Origin: Enoplolaimus lenunculus
Taxonomy: Eukaryota > Nematoda > Enoplea > Enoplida > Thoracostomopsidae
Length of the DNA: 64,000 nt
NCBI GenBank assembly: GCA_030248215.1
Contig: JASANG010002037.1
Location: 62,001-126,000, forward strand
Direction of reading: 5' to 3'
Below the pieces are notes generated by a model. It saw only the letters and a program-made list of their open reading frames with translations, was not told where the DNA came from and searched no databases. Positions within the stretch are counted from its first letter, which is position 1; every line of letters starts with the position of its first letter. The translations under genes were made by a program, and so were the position numbers. Positions 1 to 12,870 of the stretch are shown here, one piece after another.

Positions 1-489
1 CACAGCGCCTGCCGACGATCGAGGACGACTATCGCCGCCGTGTGTGTCGCTGCTCGATCCATTTCAGCCGTCGCCACCACCACCAGCATCACGCCTTCAA
101 CGTCATCACCGTTCAGACTCAGTCGACAGTTTGCCGTCGTTGAATAGCGTTGAAGACGTCGCTAGCGAAGTCGACAGTCGCATGAAATACGGCGGCGTCG
201 GCCATCGGCGACGGCGTCTGGCACCAGACGTCGGAACATTTGAGGTCGACGACGACGATGACGACGCTGACGTCGACGGTGAAGTCGCCCGACTTGTCGG
301 CTTGAGCGTCGATTCGTCATCGTCCCTGCCGGCGTCTGATAGCGTCGATCCGCCGGCGACTGGTGGATTCAGCAGTCGCGACGACGACGACGAAGACGAC
401 GGTGGCGACGGTCAACCGCGATGGCCGAAGGATAGCGTCGAAGAAGATCAAAGACTCAGACGCCGACTTGAGCACCAGATCATGATAAG
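1..489 (+). CDS. Partial coding exon, acidic disordered protein segment
   Basis: The reading frame is open from base 2 to a splice donor (AAG|GTAAAC) at 489/490, about 162 codons, and a stop lies just inside the intron. The apparent GTG start at 44 is not needed because the frame stays open to the window edge, so the true start is probably outside. The protein is low complexity: a Pro/His/Ser-rich start, a Ser/Asp stretch (HHRSDSVDSLPSLNSVEDV), a run of six Asp, a second acidic run (DDDDEDDGGDG), and a charged tail rich in Arg, Glu and Leu ending at residues LEHQIMI. Codon use is CpG-rich (many TCG and GAC codons) against AT-rich flanks, which supports real coding. Two bases of a codon are carried over the junction, unlike the two later exons. 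No domain is recognised. It could be an internal exon or another alternative 5' exon of the same gene. Confidence 0.7.
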
Positions 490-1679
490 GTAAACATTAC
501 TCTATTTTTTGAAATGTTTTAGTTGATTTCAGCGTCAAAAATTGTCGACAGACATGTTATAGGGACCCTGGGGTCGTTTGAATACGATCGAAGCACAAAT
601 ACACCAGACAACACATTACATTTAGTTTCTCATGTCAACGTACAGTTTAGGGTCTGATTTGTTTGGTATTTTATTATCAAAGTACAACCTGAAGGATGGA
701 TCTGCTCAGCCGGTCCCAACCAAATTTAGGGATTCACAGGAATATTCGCTGTTAGGCGCAGCTGAACACTACTCGGTCATGGGTAATGTGGGCATAGAAA
801 TCTGCTGATGGAACCTGTTGTGTGATTATGTTCCAAATTTACATATATTTTATATTTGTATATAAATGGCAAAAATGTAAAAAAATAATATCGTTTGAAA
901 CGAACCGTAGTTTTTTAACCACAAAACCGAAACGATTGTCTTGTTTTACCTGAAACAAACACACTAATTAGACACATTTTGATACTTCAAAAAATGAACA
1001 TTTTTTTGAGTTTTTTATAGCGACAAATGGTTTGAGTTCTTTGAATTTCTGTCTTAAATGAATTTCTTGCCTGACGCAAATTGACGTGCAGAACGGAAAC
1101 GGTTCGGCCTAACAATTCCGTGACACCAGGATCTATAAGAAAATTGAGCAGGGAGTACAGGCGGATGAGGGTCCATGTCGCGAGTTTTTTCGTGCCGGTC
1201 ACTCAGGCTTTCCATCCAGGGTCCTTGTGGTTTTTAGAGGTTGCAGTGGTTTGCAGAGGACCAAGTGTCGTTTACGAAAGTCCTGTTCGCTATAAAAAGT
1301 CATCCATGGCTTATGTTGGCTGAAAAAATTGGATGCTGTCACAGGTTGGATGCTTCCAGATTGCCTGAAGGCATTGAAAGGACCAGACCAGAACAGGGTA
1401 CAATATTTACGGGCTTGGTTAATTATTCGTTGATTCAATCCCGAGTCAAAACCCCCTAAGGCGGGCGATATCCCCGTTCGCTAGGGAGGTCGACGGATTT
1501 TAGATGCGAGCGTCGGTACTGGGGATAAATAAGGGTTCCGGTATACTTTTCCGTGCTGCGCAGCCGTATTTCACCATCCACTGCCGAGTGTCTCCGGACA
1601 CCACTGCTCAATGCCAATCAACGCCGTGGGGCACCATGTACCGCCTCACATCGTTGCGTGCATCAAAAATATACCACAA
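490..1679. other. Non-coding, probably intronic
   Basis: This stretch follows the donor at 490. It is AT-rich with a few short open frames (up to about 80 codons) on both strands that have no recognisable domain and overlap one another. I see no clear repeat ends. The part from 1440 to 1660 is somewhat richer in CpG but gives no supported gene. Confidence 0.5.
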
Positions 1680-2060
1680 TTTCAATTGTGCCGCGCGAAA
1701 TTAAGCACTTTTTAAAAATTATTTTGACTGCAATAAATATCAAGCATAAGCCATGTATCATCAATCCATCCAATGATAATCAATTAATTCACGTTGCAGA
1801 TCATTCTTGTCTATGAATTAATTGCAGCTGCCAGTTCTTCGAATGAATTTTTGAAAAACTTTCAGCTGCAAGTTTCAACCAAGAAACATTTACGTGAAAT
1901 AAGGCTGTACTCGGAAATTCTTCACTTGAAAATGCTTTCAAACGGATATAATTTCAATTTAATGCTTAAACACAAAAAATAAGCCCCGTCATAATCGCCA
2001 TAGACTGGGAAATATCAAACAACTTTGATATTTGAATAAATTCAAGCTGCTTGAATAAAT
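1680..2060. repeat. Internal copy of the CACGTGCAAG element family
   Basis: Parts of this stretch match 49127-49420 closely: the 'ataaatatcaag' start, 'tatgaattaattgcagctgc' near 1815, and 'ttgaataaattca' near 2030. It appears to be an older copy of the inner part of the long element at 48976-49520, without clear outer ends. The copy shows many substitutions, so it is probably old. Confidence 0.5.
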
Positions 2061-2426
2061 TCAATAAGTCTGAGGTTTTTCTATTTTACTATTTTTCGCT
2101 TATCTTTTTCTTCCTTATTTGTGTCTCTCTTACACGTTTTCTTACGTTCTCAGCCTATCTCGTTCTCCTTGTCTGTTTGTTTATCTCTCGCTCTCTGACG
2201 GATCAAAGGGTGTGGCAATATACACCCAAGCACTCCTCAATAGGAATCAAAACCTACATTTTGTGTAAAAAATATAATACTAAAATTGCGTTTGGATTCT
2301 CGTTCGCTTTGTTAGCAGTTTTTTTACTATTATCTATCGCTTGCCCTTAGTCATTTTTTCTCCTATCGTTCCTGTTTTCCTTTCATAAACGAAGCCATTG
2401 CTTGGCATTAACGGTACATTTTATAC
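2061..2426. other. Non-coding; pyrimidine-rich then hAT-like fragment
   Basis: The first half is T/C-rich and gives a hydrophobic open frame (2051-2350) that I regard as a composition artefact. From 2278 to 2330 it carries the dispersed 'actaaaattgcgtttgg...ttcgctttg' repeat found about a dozen times in the window. Confidence 0.45.
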
Positions 2427-2624
2427 GGGCCCATGTTACTGTAGGGGCGTCCAGGTTTCTGATGGGTCTATAAAAGAGTAGGTTTAGATTCTAGATTACA
2501 TTTCTTTGCTTTAGTCTTAGGCTTAGGCTTAGGCTTAGCAACACATTTTTCCATCGGTTAGGCTTGGGCATAGGCTTAGGAATACGCTTAATTTATCGTT
2601 ACGCCATAAAACTAATATTGGCCC
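2427..2624. mobile_element. TTAGGC-bearing inverted-repeat element, type a
   Basis: The ends are inverted repeats: left GGGCCCATGTTACTGTAGGG and right, read in reverse, GGGCCAATATTAGTTTTATG. The body has the family signature 'gggtctataaaagagtagg' and 'gattctagattaca', followed by a short TTAGGC array, 'aacacattttt', more TTAGGC units and 'ggaatacgcttaat'. There is no coding capacity. Sister copies lie at 22462, 30263, 32761 and 61018 (the last inverted). Confidence 0.8.
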
Positions 2625-3801
2625 GAATTTTAAAGTCACATTTTTATGTAACCAACTGGACAAATACCTAAAACTTCGGGGCGAAAACTTCAATTCAAGG
2701 TATGACGTCTATTCACCGTTGGTTATACCCTGGTTTTGTTCTTTCTTTTTTTCCATTTCGTTGTTAGTGTCTCTCCATCTCTGTTGTTCCCCGTTCTCTC
2801 GTTCGAAGTTTTTTGTTCCCGTTTCTACGAACCGATAAAAACGTTTCAGAAAATTAAACCGAGAGTTGTGCTGCTGTTTTGGAATGAACCGGTCGCGAGC
2901 TGACGCCACAACCTTACGCAACAACGCTCACAGCGGCGTAGTCAGGATTTCAGTTCGAGAGGGCATACCTCAATGAAACCTTTTTAATAAGCGGACGCAG
3001 CGGGCGACAAAAATATAGTTTTGACATTTCTGATCAAGTAGCTCATTCTAAAGCCTATGCGAGTACCTTTTTTCCTCGGTTCTTTAGAAATTTGGTGAGA
3101 ATAGACTCATGTTCCCTTTATTGCCGTTTGTCTACCGTCCTCGATAACTCTGGGTGCTTTTCCGCTAGTCGCATATGGACTCGTGCGGATCTCTTGAGAT
3201 TTATACTTCCATCAGCGTTCGCGATCAGGACCACCGGTTTTTGCTTGTTGTTGCATTGTGTTTAATTTAAATTATTTTTTCTTCTGTTTTTTGTTTTTAC
3301 CTGTTGGCTGTACGTCATGACATGTGTTTCAGGCAGTGATGTAAATAGGGACTCTTATGCATTCCCACACACATATATTAATGTCAATACGTACGCTGAC
3401 ACATAGGAGCACACTTAGGAATAAGCAAGCTCTTGTTTAAACCTAAGTCTAAGCCTAAAAGCGTAAACGTAGAGGACAGCATACAAAAGTTTAATTAGGT
3501 TTATGGGAAAATTGTATAATCTAGCAGGTTGACCAGATTTGACTTTGAGCATATTCTACTATACCATATCCGGAACAGTAACAAATTTAAATGAATTCTA
3601 AAACCTGTAAAAGTGTCTATTTTTTCACTGATTTCAAAGTTTTCTAATGCCACGTCCGCATACTTCACCCTTGTGGACGCCCGTGGTCCTGAATTCGTAT
3701 TAGTCTCAGAGGACCACTGGGTCATCCCAAACACCAACTGTCGTTTAGAGCGGGTCAAACTTAAACTCGTAGCAAACGTCTGCTTTACTGGTTACGTCCA
3801 A
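2625..3801. other. Non-coding with degenerate repeat fragments
   Basis: At 2933-3020 there is a copy of the 'GGCGTAGTCAGGATTTCAGTT' repeat, whose relatives occur near 23233, 31623, 56036 and 63586. At 3418-3475 there are degenerate CCTAAG units. No gene is supported. Confidence 0.5.
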
Positions 3802-4053
3802 CACTACAAATTCCAATGAGTTGATTAATCAATTCAGCTAGTGAGCTGGTTATTTCTGAATTAATATCAGTAAACATTAACTCACTATTTGGTGAGTTCA
3901 TTCTCATTATGAGTTGAGTTGACTCTAGATGAATTGAATAATTAACTCAGAATGAATTGATTCAACTCAAAATTTTGAGTTCTTATAGTCCTAACTCAGT
4001 CTGAGTAATTTCACTCATTCTGAGTTAAAATCAACTCACTGAAATTTACAGTG
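3802..4053. mobile_element. CACTGTAAATT inverted-repeat element, copy 1
   Basis: The ends are CACTACAAATTCCAATGAG and, in reverse, CACTGTAAATTTCAGTGAG. The interior is made of many near-palindromic GAGTTGA / TCAACTC and AACTCA motifs, so single strands could fold extensively. A second copy with the same ends and order of motifs lies at 62118-62349. There is no open frame, so it is non-autonomous. Confidence 0.75.
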
Positions 4054-6913
4054 AAGTATATTTTTCAGCTGGCATGAATAACAATATGACATATTCTAAT
4101 TATTAAATGACACAAATCTGTTTTTAGGGCACAACATTTTAGGCTGTTTTCAACGAAAACAATTGCAACTTATGTTCTATTGTATAAATACTGCAGTTTT
4201 ATAGCAGGCAAAAGAAATCTTTGAATATTTATCAGGCTCTTAATTAATGAAACACTTTGTCTTGGCTTATAATTATACCACTGTTTTTACTATCATTAGC
4301 TAATCACAAATCACATTCATATTGATTGGTTTGTTTCTATATATATTTAGCCTAATATCTACTAGCTATGTAATTAGTTGACAATTTTGTCATAATGGAA
4401 ACACAAATATAAACAATCATACATTTCCTCAATCATTTCACTCATAATATGGCAAAACTGGACATATATATATGAAGTAACCAGGTTGTTTAGACACCGG
4501 AACCAATCAAATTCAAGCGGATCTCAGTGGTTGTGAAACCCGTATTATAGCCATCATTTCATTTCGACAGGGTATAAACTAAAACTGAATAAGAGATTTA
4601 ATTTGAAATCGTCTAAACGTACCCATTTATCTCATTTTCTATCAACTTTATCAAGGATGTGCATCCTTAGTATTTGGTTCCCTGGTATACATACACTGCA
4701 TTTGTTGAAAGCTTTTATTGTTTGCGTGAGTGTCTTATTGCTCATGGGTCGAGTTCTGTGTGCGTCTGTGAGTACTCGAGACGCACACACATGAGCGTCT
4801 GTTGTGGCTACCAGAACTGTTGTCTGGCATAGCCGTTGAATCTGATATGTTGTATAGGCTATCGTACAGGTATTAGTGACTTGAGTATTAATGCTGGTAA
4901 GCGAGCTTTCACTTTTCCGTTTGTTTTTAGAATGGCTGTTTTTTACAGTCTAAATGTCTTTAGACAAACTTGTTTCTGTCATATTAGCTTATAGTCTTTG
5001 AAACTTTAATTTTTAAATATTGATAGCATATGTCGATAAAGTTAAAATCATGGATACCCATCCAGTGACAGGTGCGGATCGGACAATTTTTGACGCGGTG
5101 GATACGATATAAACAGTGAAAAAGGCTTTGTGAGCGAAGCCAGCAATAAGCCAAACGCAATTTTAGTATTAAATCTTGACGGAAATTTTGGTTACGATTT
5201 CTGTTAAGTAACCTGCAACGTCTGACGAATATGACAGCGCGGTAAGCCAATATTGATAAAAGTACCATATATACTAAACCAGATTTGAATTCATTTTTTC
5301 AGCAAATTTCGGTAAGAAAATCAGCAAATTATTTTATTAATTCCATATCTGCGTGAAGTCAAAATTTTGATTTAACATGAGTAATGCCAATTATTTAAGC
5401 GTAAAGTTGCGTAAACCTTAATGAAAGTCTAAGCCAAAGCCTAAATCGAAGCATAGTTTTTATATCGCCTAAGTCTAAAGCCAAAGCTTAATCCTAAACC
5501 AAAATCTTAAGCCGAAGCCTAATCCGAATCCTTGGCGTATCTGTCAGTGGACAAAGTTAATTTGTTAAATCGTGTTTTTAAACCTATCAATTCTACGGAC
5601 AATTTGGATACTTTAAGCAATCTCATATCCATTTAGTTATTTTATGACTATAGTCAATTTTAGGTTGCAATAGCGTAAGCAAGGGATCCACAGATAAGGG
5701 TCATCGTAAGCCAAAGGGCCAAGAAGGCGTATGTTCTTAAAAGTTTTTGTAAGAAAATTTATTTTAATAAGAAATACATGTTCGCTGAGAAATATTAATT
5801 TAGAAATAAACATATGAACATTGGTAAACTCACCCCCTGAACCAAAATCCCCTGAGTCATAAAAAAGATCCATAGAAGTAGTTCTACTTGTGAAATTGCT
5901 ATTTAAATTGCACAGATTGGGCTCAGAGAGGGGGGTACAGTACCAGCGGGTTTTTGGTTTCACCATGTGGACTATTGGTGGTCATTAAGTTGATTTGGTT
6001 CCATTAATCACACAGAGCGTTCTATCGGTTTACTTCGTCTGCCAGGTTCGAGAATTGTTTAGCCGGTTGCTGGGCAGACGCTATCAGTCTGTACAAGGTG
6101 GGATAAACGGGATGTATCCGGTTTTGAATTTCGCTAAACAGTAAAAACGACGACACGTTTTGACGAATTTTTGCATAATCTGCAATATTTTTAGAGTCAA
6201 AATAAGTTTTTTTCGTCTTCATTTAGTTTCTTCAGTAAAAACTCTTAAAAGTTGTAGCCTTCTGAAATGAAATTGTGGCTACGTCTCTGTCAGGATCGGT
6301 TCCACACGGGGTCATTGGACCCCCGCCGACCAGTTTATACACTATTTAATCAGATAGAAGCTGTTCTGTATACAATAATTGCTAGCGATCTCCTTATGCT
6401 ATTCTAGAGACGGTATTTTTGTCGTTTTTTTAGTGTTGGACCCCCTATTAAAATTTATTTTAAACACCACACTGGTTGTAGGTATCGGTGGTGCCATCAC
6501 TAAGAGGTCAAGGGGTGTCCAGGGCCCTTTTTCATTAATTAGGTCACCATCTTAAAGTTGCCATAATTTTTACTGCTTCCATAGGCAGAGTTAAAAATAT
6601 TCCGCTGCATACAGCTTAATTTTGAGTTAATGGACAACCATAGAATTAAATTCGTAAGTTTGCCACAATCCTTAAAAGAGTTTAAACATACAGGCTTGGA
6701 AGACACCAGACAAACCTACACAATTAAACAAGCGTAATCAACGCATATATGCGTTTGGAAATGTCGTTTTAAAGTGTTTAAATTTGATTAATAAGGTTGC
6801 CGAGGGTATAGGTATTAATGGTAGGATTGTAAAAGTTGATGATAGGACTTGTAACTTTATTGAATCTTAGTCGTTGTAATTGTAGCTGAAAGATACTACA
6901 GGGTTTATCGAAC
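4054..6913. other. Non-coding with scattered degenerate repeats
   Basis: This AT-rich stretch holds no convincing gene. At 5085-5180 there is a reverse copy of the hAT-like 'gcgtttggcttctcg' repeat. At 5395-5535 there is a degenerate run of CCTAAG/CCTAAA units, without clear element ends. Open frames at 4984-5268 and 5637-5966 on the minus strand show no domain. Confidence 0.5.
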
Positions 6914-7101
6914 CTGGACCTCTATTCTCAAATGTGTGTAGCACATATCACCAGTTAGTGATAGGTCTTGTTGCTTCTGGACCATGGAATGCTAAGGTAC
7001 AAAATTCAGACAACTACTGCACCTATTTTGAGATCCGTAATTGTAGAAGTTTGTCTGTTTGACGACCTATCGCTAACTGGTGATAAATGCTATAATACGC
7101 A
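6914..7101. mobile_element. TTA-flanked GGGCCCGTATTCTC element, damaged copy
   Basis: The left end reads 'ctattctcaaatgtgtgtag' followed by 'cacatatcaccagttagtga'. The right side reads 'cgctaactggtgataaatgc', giving long inverted arms of about 45 bases. The extreme right end has lost the 'cacatttgagaata' part. It is the same family as 45177 and 59131. Confidence 0.65.
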
Positions 7102-8938
7102 GGGTTGGGCGCTGTAAAAAACATCAGAAAAACATTTTTTCCGTAGTTTCCAAAAGAATTGAAATTCAGAAAAAAATATTCATTTTAGCAAATAACTTGC
7201 GTAATGCAATTAAACGTCGCAGAAAAATGTAAGAAATTATTGGTGTTTCTCACGGCTTTCTTCATAAACAGGCTTCGACTAAATATCAGGAGGCGCTGGT
7301 CTTCTACAAAAAAGTATTTCTGAATTCATTCAGAAAAGTGTTTTCTCTGGCAAATTTGAAAACTTTTGCTGATATTTAAGGCAATTTTTCTTAAAATAAG
7401 TGGAAAACGTTTATTTTCAGACTTTATTTCAGAACGTTTTTTGGAAACATTTCTGTTATAACAGAAATACTTTTCACCTGCACCTTGCTAAGCATATTTT
7501 TCAAATGTAAGAAATTTTTTCTGAAATGTAAGAAATTTTTTCTTAAATATCAGAAATATTATTTTGAAGACTTTGTACCTATTTGACCGGAAAAGACGTT
7601 TTTGCTGCTTGTATTCGCTGTAGCCGTGATGAAGCAGATTGAAGTCAGCCTTAATTTCTGTTTCACCAGCTGGTTTTTGCTTGACCCGATATTTCCACGT
7701 GTGTAAGCGTTGGTTTTGAGCTAAAGATTCTGATTAAATTTATGTAACAGCGAAACTTACAAATTGTGATAGTAGATATTTGCCGAACTCAAATTCACAA
7801 GTTTGTTGTCTTTTAGCTGACAGATGATGATTTTTAAAATATTGATGTATACTTAGTAAAATAGTCATGTCATTCCCTCAGCATCATTTTTCCGCTAAGC
7901 TTATCATCCATTAATGTCTTCACAAATGTTGAAACACAAGTACATGTTTTTCAATATTTCCATTTTCCGTTTTTCGTCAAAATTTCAAAAATTAATTAGC
8001 TTTTTTCGTTTCGTTGACTATTTTCATTACGAAAATTTTTTCACTTCAAGGGCTGTGCAGTACATGTGGTTGTTTTAGGTAAAACGTCAAAATCAACGCC
8101 AAAAATTTAGCTGTTTAAGAGGCCGGTGTTCTTAGAGGCGGATCTACAAAACCCGGGCGCACTTTCCAATCAGAAATTTGTTTTCAACAAAACGGTTCCA
8201 TCTCTACCTTACAAATCTTAATCTTCAACTACTAAAATTGCGTTTGGCTTCTTGTTCGCTTCGCATGCGAGTTTTTTTCAAAATATAAATGGCACGGGAC
8301 CCTGTCACAAATTTCGGGATCCACAAGGGAGTTGTAAGTATTTGCTACCACTTTGGCTGGGTATATTTAACCATATTAAAAGCAACGCTTAAATCAAAAC
8401 AAATATTGACAATAGATTGAGCCTGGTAAGGGTTTAGTTACTTAAGCTTGTAAGATGTCACCGATGATTCGCCGTGTGGCTCAAAGACAGCTGTTGCGTG
8501 TCTCGTTTAACAATTGACATAATCGTGTCAGGTGTCACTATTAAAATTGTTTTTTTTGGCAAAACTTCTGCGATGTTTGCATTTATTGTTGAGTTCATGA
8601 AATACGATTGTTGTATTAATATCGAGAATAGCACTGCAGGATCCAAGGGACGATTCGGGACATCTCATGAAAAATAGAAATACATTTTTAGTTAGAAATT
8701 TGACCTTAAACATGTAAATTCAGATCAGAATAAATACCAATTTTGTGTGTTTCAAACAGTATCTTTTAGAAAATGGTCATTTTCAAGTGGAACAACAGAG
8801 TAGATATGGCTATTGTAGCACTAAAAGGTTCGTTAGAGACTTTGATTCAAACCATACTGCGTTGTGGAATTTTAACGCTTTTAAGTGTTTACTAAAATCG
8901 TGTTCTGACAGATTACAAACTCTTGATTCCAAACTCTA
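7102..8938. other. Non-coding, AT-rich, T-tract rich
   Basis: From 7110 to 7560 there are repeated 'gaaattttttct' and 'cagaaaaa' motifs around a 'gggttgggcgctgtaaaaaa' start, which resembles the end of a decayed inverted-repeat element. At 8225-8330 there is a hAT-like fragment ending near 'cgggatccacaag'. Short open frames on both strands at 8458-8713 overlap each other and are not supported as genes. Confidence 0.45.
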
Positions 8939-9170
8939 GGCCAATGCATCGAACAGGGCCGTAACAGTAGTATATGCATATTTCTAAGCCTAAGCTAAAG
9001 CCTAAGTCTAACCGTATAAATTATCCTATACCTAAGCCTAATTAGTCTAAGTCTGAGCCTAAAACCTATATCTAAGCCTAAGTCTAACCAAAAAATTAGT
9101 CTAAAGCTTAAGCTTACTCTGTTGTAATCCCGCGACAAATCAGTCCGATCCTGATCCTAAGCGATTTGAA
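8939..9170. mobile_element. TTAGGC-bearing element, type b, degenerate
   Basis: It starts with 'ggccaatgcatcgaacaggg' and 'ccgtaacagtagtat', matching the left end of the type b copy at 25330. It continues through about 130 bases of degenerate CCTAAG units, then 'aaaaaattagtctaaagctt' and 'aagcttactctgttg' as in that copy. The right end is decayed. Confidence 0.6.
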
Positions 9171-10299
9171 TTCTTGACACGATTCCTCCAGCGTATAATT
9201 GGGTGAAATATCATTAGTTGCAGCTGGATCTGAAGGAGATACAAAATATACACAATAAAAATGATGTTTGTTTTGCTCATTAAACAGTTTTGCCAGACGT
9301 TTGCTTTTAAACGTATTTTAAGAAACCTCAGCGTTTTAGGCTTATGAAAATTGTCCCAAAGTGACAAACCGGCCTAAATTATGCCGGGTCTGAAGAGCCG
9401 ACCTATGGCTGTATTTGGTTTAAACACAATACACCTTTTTGGAACACAGTGGTTCATTCAGCACAACGGTAATTATTTCATAGTGTTTTCTTTTGTTTGT
9501 TTTTATTTTTAGTTTGTTTATATTTGTTGAATAATTTTTAATGTTTTTCCGGAACTACAGTTGACTACGGATTGTGACCAGGTTGAAAACTTTACGTTTG
9601 ACGTTTAAATTTGATTTTTGAACAAAATATTTTCATTCTGTTATTGAATACCATTAACTTGAAATCATGATCTGTCGAGCAGAAAGGTAGTGGACGAAGC
9701 CAAAGTGTAAAAATCGGGTCTAAACCTTGAAAATGATCTATGATGCGTTTTAGCCATTGCCGGAACCGGAAATGTTTAATGATGGTGACGGCATATATGC
9801 CGTTCATAGAAAGCCACTTTTTCCGTTGTTAATATCATTACATCTCTGTCTAAGAACGGATTGTAAAAACTTTACCCCTAAACGAAACTTTGGCAAGTTT
9901 CAGCAAAGCAACTCAAGCAGGGTCGAATGCAAATATTTCTGAGGTCAATCACAACGGTGTGGTTACCGTACGAATTTAGCCCCAGGTGGGGCCTCGGCAT
10001 CCTGGGGAACCGCTGGCAAAACAGTTCAATTATGCGACTCAGTAAAATTTTGCGTCTTTAGCGCAATTCAAGTTAAACATTCCATTATTAATGGTTATTT
10101 GGATCTGGCATTCTTCGCTCGCAAATATTCTTCCGGCAAAATGTATGGGGGGTGCACTGGTGTATCTACTCCTAATTTTGGATAAGTTACTATGCCCATG
10201 GTTAATACACAAAGGGCACTCACTATCTTGCAGCCTGGGGGTAAGGCGGATGTTGGGTTCAGATACAAATTTTATGCTGAGTGTCAGATTTACAACTTA
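9171..10299. other. Non-coding, nothing recognised
   Basis: The stretch is AT-rich with short unrelated open frames on both strands. A small imperfect GC-rich hairpin is visible at about 9980-10010 (CCCCAGG...CCTGGGG). No gene or clear element end is seen. Confidence 0.4.
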
Positions 10300-10480
10300 G
10301 GGTCCGTATTCTCTACTGCGTAATGCATCTATTACCAGTTGGTGATAGGTCTTGAAGCGTTCAAATTGACGAAACCAAAACATAAACTACAATTTTAGCT
10401 TTTCATTCGTTGTGGTTTACCAATTTTGAAATCCGCAATTGCAGGAATTTGTCAGTTTGTTCTAAAATTGCATACAGACT
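10300..10480. mobile_element. TTA-flanked GGGTCCGTATTCTC element, 3' part lost
   Basis: TTA at 10297-10299 is followed by GGGTCCGTATTCTC and 'atctattaccagttggtgat'. The interior has 'tttgaaatccgcaattgcag' as in other copies. The right terminal repeat is missing or decayed. Confidence 0.55.
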
Positions 10481-12584
10481 TGTAAAACAAATAATTTTTT
10501 GTGTCAAAAATAAAGTTTACAATTTTCACGGGTTACTTAAAATGCTGGTACAGCGATAAATATTTTAAAGATTTGAAAAGTTTACAACAGGTGGTGTGTC
10601 AGGGGGGTAACTTTCGAGAAACAACAAATTTATATTTAAGTTTTTTTGAGGTTGTAAAGTCACAAGCAGACAGCGGAACCTTTGGCTTTATCGTACGGTC
10701 TTGATTTTTCTGTCAGTAATGGTGTTTACGCCACCTTTAGGTTACTAGAGAAATTGGTTAAAATGTGTCCGTAGCGCAGTAAACAGGTTTCGGGTGCTTA
10801 TTTGAATTATAAATTACTGTCAGTCAATGATAGAATATATGAATTGTAGCATGGATTTCATTTCGGTAAGGTATAGAAATTGCTTTCCAGAAATTTCGAG
10901 GTCCGGGGAGGTATAGTTTAATACATCCCCATATTCCCTGTTATACGCTCAAGGCTAGTTTCGTAGCACTTGACGTTAACAAACTTGAAATATTTTGTCT
11001 GAGACGCCATTTGCATGAGAGCAATATTAACAATGATAGGGCCACAACCACAGAACCTAGAATGCTACTGCGCCTGTACACACAAAATAAATTGTCTTGT
11101 ATTCAAGAAATATTGTCTGAAATTCAATACAATGATGTCGTGATACAGACTCCAGACATATATGTCATGAACTCAAGTCAAGACTCTATTTCTTAAGTTT
11201 TTCAGAAATATTGGTCTAAAATTTTTTAATGTCTTAAATTTAAGACTTTGTTTTATGAACAATTAAGAAAAATATATCTGAAATATAAGACAAATATATA
11301 AGAAATAAAGTAACGGCTCTAAAATGGGGGACTTAAACTTAACCAAATACCCTAATTTTACAACCTAAGATACGTTCAAGACATAAACGTAGGTTGAGGG
11401 AGCGTGAGCTCAACCGAAAAATCTTTGAAATTCGATTATTTATGATCCCAGGCGGAGATTAAATTGTTAGGTTTTGATGCGATTTCCATTGGTTCCCTTT
11501 AAATTGTTTTTTACATATCTCAAACGCCAAGCGGCATTCCCCACCGTCAGAAATTTGTGGACCAACCTCTGTCAATAAGTATACTGTTGTGATCCGAATA
11601 TGAAGGGGGACTGATATCTATTTGGCCTCTCCAGAGGGTTTTGTGCCTTGTATCAAAAGCTTGAGCGATAATGCAAGGTTAAAGGAATGTTACTTTCAAA
11701 ACTTAGGTGGTCTTTAAAATTTCAAACACAACATTATTTGATCCTGGAGTCATTTATACGCTACAAATAATATGGATACTTGACATTTATAGGCTCTAAT
11801 TACGGTTTAGGGACTCTATCTGCTTAAGGACTCTTATAAGGGATACTGACTCCTATTGATTGGGACTCAAAATGGGAACCCCCTCTCATTCGGGTCACTA
11901 CAGTACTGCATGCTAAATGGCGAAAGAAACTTCGCGAGTAACGCAAACTATAAGCCAGATAAGCGTGTATACTTATCTCAAATGTCTCATGACGGATCAA
12001 AGTTGCCTGGGTGTTTAGGTTTCCGTGGGTCTTGTCAGAATTACGTTTTTGGAGGGTACTTAAACCTTATTTACAATTTTGTCAGCCGTTTTCGCGAACG
12101 AGAATTGTTTTAAGACTTGAGTATGCAGCATGCTATCCTGAAGCTTATAACACCGCGGTACCACTTCAAAGCAAAGTTCGGATTTTAGGTTATATTCCCA
12201 AAGGTCCATTTTTCTGGTGCCTCCAAATTTTCAGGCAGGTAAACGTTTCCTTCATCGACCCATGATGTTACACCCCGTGGCTATTTTCAGACCTGTAACA
12301 CCTGCATAATTTTAGCTTCATTCTATGACAGATAAGCTCTGTCTGGTATAAGGTCTTCACTACGTATGCGTGCCTATATCTTGAAAATAATAATATGGTT
12401 GTTATGGTTTTGAATAATACACCCATTGTTTGAGTGGCTTATACTGAAACCAAAACGCGTTTCCATCTCTCATGTCATATGCTTGCAATGTTTGTATATC
12501 ACCAGTTAGCGATAGGTTTTCAAAACAAAAATGACAGATTTGGTTTTCGTGGCTTAAGAAAATCATACTGTTCATCTTAAACAA
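10481..12584. other. Non-coding
   Basis: From 11080 to 11310 the sequence is rich in self-complementary 'aagaaata' / 'tatttctt' motifs. At 10850-10900 there is a fragment of the 'ggatttcatttcggtaaggt' repeat. A partial arm of the TTA-flanked family ('atcaccagttagcgat') occurs at 12499. Open frames at 11856-12265 lack domains and cross repeat sequence. Confidence 0.45.
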
Positions 12585-12870
12585 GGGCTCGTATTCTCAA
12601 ATGTGTGTAGCGCCTATTACCAAGCTGCTAATAAATCTTACAGTTTGAGAACAAAAATTCAACCAATTTATCGTGTTTGACTTGCTGTACATTTGAGCTA
12701 ATTTTTGAGTTTCGCACTTGCAGGAGTTGGTCAGTTTGAAAACGTCAGCATATCACAAGTTAGCGATAGGTTTTCAAACAAAGTACAAGTTCTAAAATAT
12801 TTTTAAATTAAAAATTGCTTAAAATTTAAGTTAACTTGAATAAAACCTATCACCAATTGAAGGCAGATAC
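12585..12870. mobile_element. TTA-family inverted-repeat element, rearranged
   Basis: It begins 'gggctcgtattctcaaatgt', then 'gtagcgcctattacc'. It holds the shared interior motifs 'cacttgcaggag' and 'cagtttgaaaacgt', and runs through two degenerate right arms with 'tcacaagttagcgatagg' and 'acctatcaccaattg'. The ends are diverged. Confidence 0.5.
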
